Source: Plantibacter flavus
GTDB taxonomy: Bacteria > Actinomycetota > Actinomycetes > Actinomycetales > Microbacteriaceae
Direction: 5' to 3'
Length of the DNA stretch: 64,000 nucleotides
Assembly (NCBI RefSeq): GCF_900177615.1
Contig: NZ_FXAP01000002.1
Coordinates: 496,001 to 560,000, forward strand
How positions within the stretch are numbered: position 1 is the first letter of the stretch; each line of letters starts with the position of its first letter. The notes under the pieces were generated by a model that made no database searches, had not been told where the DNA came from, and saw nothing but the letters and a program-made list of their open reading frames with translations. Made by a program: the position numbers and the translations under genes. Shown one piece after another: positions 63,680 through 64,000 of the stretch.

Positions 63680-64000
63680 TCAGCGTCCGCGTCGCTCCGG
63701 CACCCGCTGGGCGCGCTCGTCGCTCGTGCGGACGAACCGCGTCATGCCGAAGCGCTCGCCGGAGTCCTCGACGCTCGTGCGTTCGGACCTCGTCATGCGG
63801 AGCGACACGTTCGACCGCTCCTCGTCCATGAGGAAGACGGTCGTCGTCGCCTTGATGGACGGCCACTGTGCGAGTCGGGTGGCGACCAGTTCGTGGATCG
63901 CCGCCACGTCGGGGGCCCGGATCAGCATCATCGCGTCGTGCTCGCCCGTCGTGACGGCGAAGTACTCCAGCTCCGGGACCGAGGACAGCCGCGCGCGGAA
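63680..64000 (-). CDS. Lrp/AsnC-family regulator, C-terminal part (cut by window edge)
   Basis: The last 106 codons of an Lrp/AsnC-type regulator. The visible part is the RAM ligand and oligomer domain: LSSVPELEYFAVTTGEHDAMMLIRAPD followed by LAQWPSIKATTTVFLMDEERS. The helix-turn-helix lies beyond the window edge. The tail after the RAM core is Arg-rich (MTRFVRTSDERAQRVPERRGR). Family members sense amino acids or other small molecules. Confidence 0.85.
   Translation of the reverse strand, partial: FRARLSSVPELEYFAVTTGEHDAMMLIRAPDVAAIHELVATRLAQWPSIKATTTVFLMDEERSNVSLRMTRSERTSVEDSGERFGMTRFVRTSDERAQRVPERRGR

Overview
This 64 kb window is high-GC chromosomal DNA around the replication origin of an actinobacterium. 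The gene order gyrA-gyrB-DUF721-recF-gnd-dnaN-dnaA | rpmH-rnpA-yidD-yidC-jag-rsmG-parA-parB, an NAD-type gnd inside the dnaN-recF block, DUF3566 after gyrA, and the murJ-DUF6049 pair all point to Actinomycetota, most likely the family Microbacteriaceae. The family assignment is inference from gene content. No rRNA, tRNA, CRISPR array, insertion sequence or prophage was seen.

Origin region (0-20 kb). Genes left of about 11.3 kb read leftward and those from rpmH to parB read rightward, as expected for a bidirectional origin. Perfect TTATCCACA boxes lie in the dnaA-dnaN gap beside an AT-rich TTAAC-repeat stretch, in the dnaA-rpmH gap, and in a 2.1 kb gene-free segment between rsmG and parA. That segment and its flanks carry eight parS sites (13.9-19.0 kb), one of which overlaps the parA start codon. 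Three copies of a dispersed inverted-repeat element sit at gyrA/gyrB, behind dnaA and behind parB. Their arms show compensatory base changes, and the dnaA copy is bracketed by a 17-bp duplication of the dnaA 3' end.

Envelope and redox block (19-35 kb): trxA-trxB, murJ with a secreted DUF6049 partner, a DHA2 drug exporter, an RND permease with a coiled-coil insertion, a three-part methyltransferase, a J-domain/NERD fusion, and a DUF2510-G5-calcium-repeat surface protein.

Stress and metal block (35-46 kb): PfpI, GlsB and CsbD stress proteins, an esterase, an acyltransferase with altered motifs and a divergent TetR gene, a fur-catalase unit, a UDG-like protein, a second DHA2 exporter, and a siderophore-interacting protein behind an IdeR/DtxR-like box.

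Accessory block (46-64 kb): Nudix hydrolase, an Fe-S nuclease/exonuclease/helicase fusion, a flavodoxin-fold oxidoreductase divergent from its probable TetR regulator, an HtrA-type protease, DUF429 joined in frame to a small downstream gene, a DUF2809-LssY_C pair, M18 and M24 peptidases, a NYN ribonuclease-like protein, a mazEF-type toxin-antitoxin pair, a SulP transporter, and the end of an Lrp/AsnC regulator.

A recurring pattern is a -10-like hexamer (TANNNT) placed 6-7 nt before the start codon with no Shine-Dalgarno sequence. This suggests that many single genes here, mostly regulators and accessory genes, are transcribed as leaderless mRNAs. Start codons were revised in many places from Shine-Dalgarno, -10 and homology evidence.
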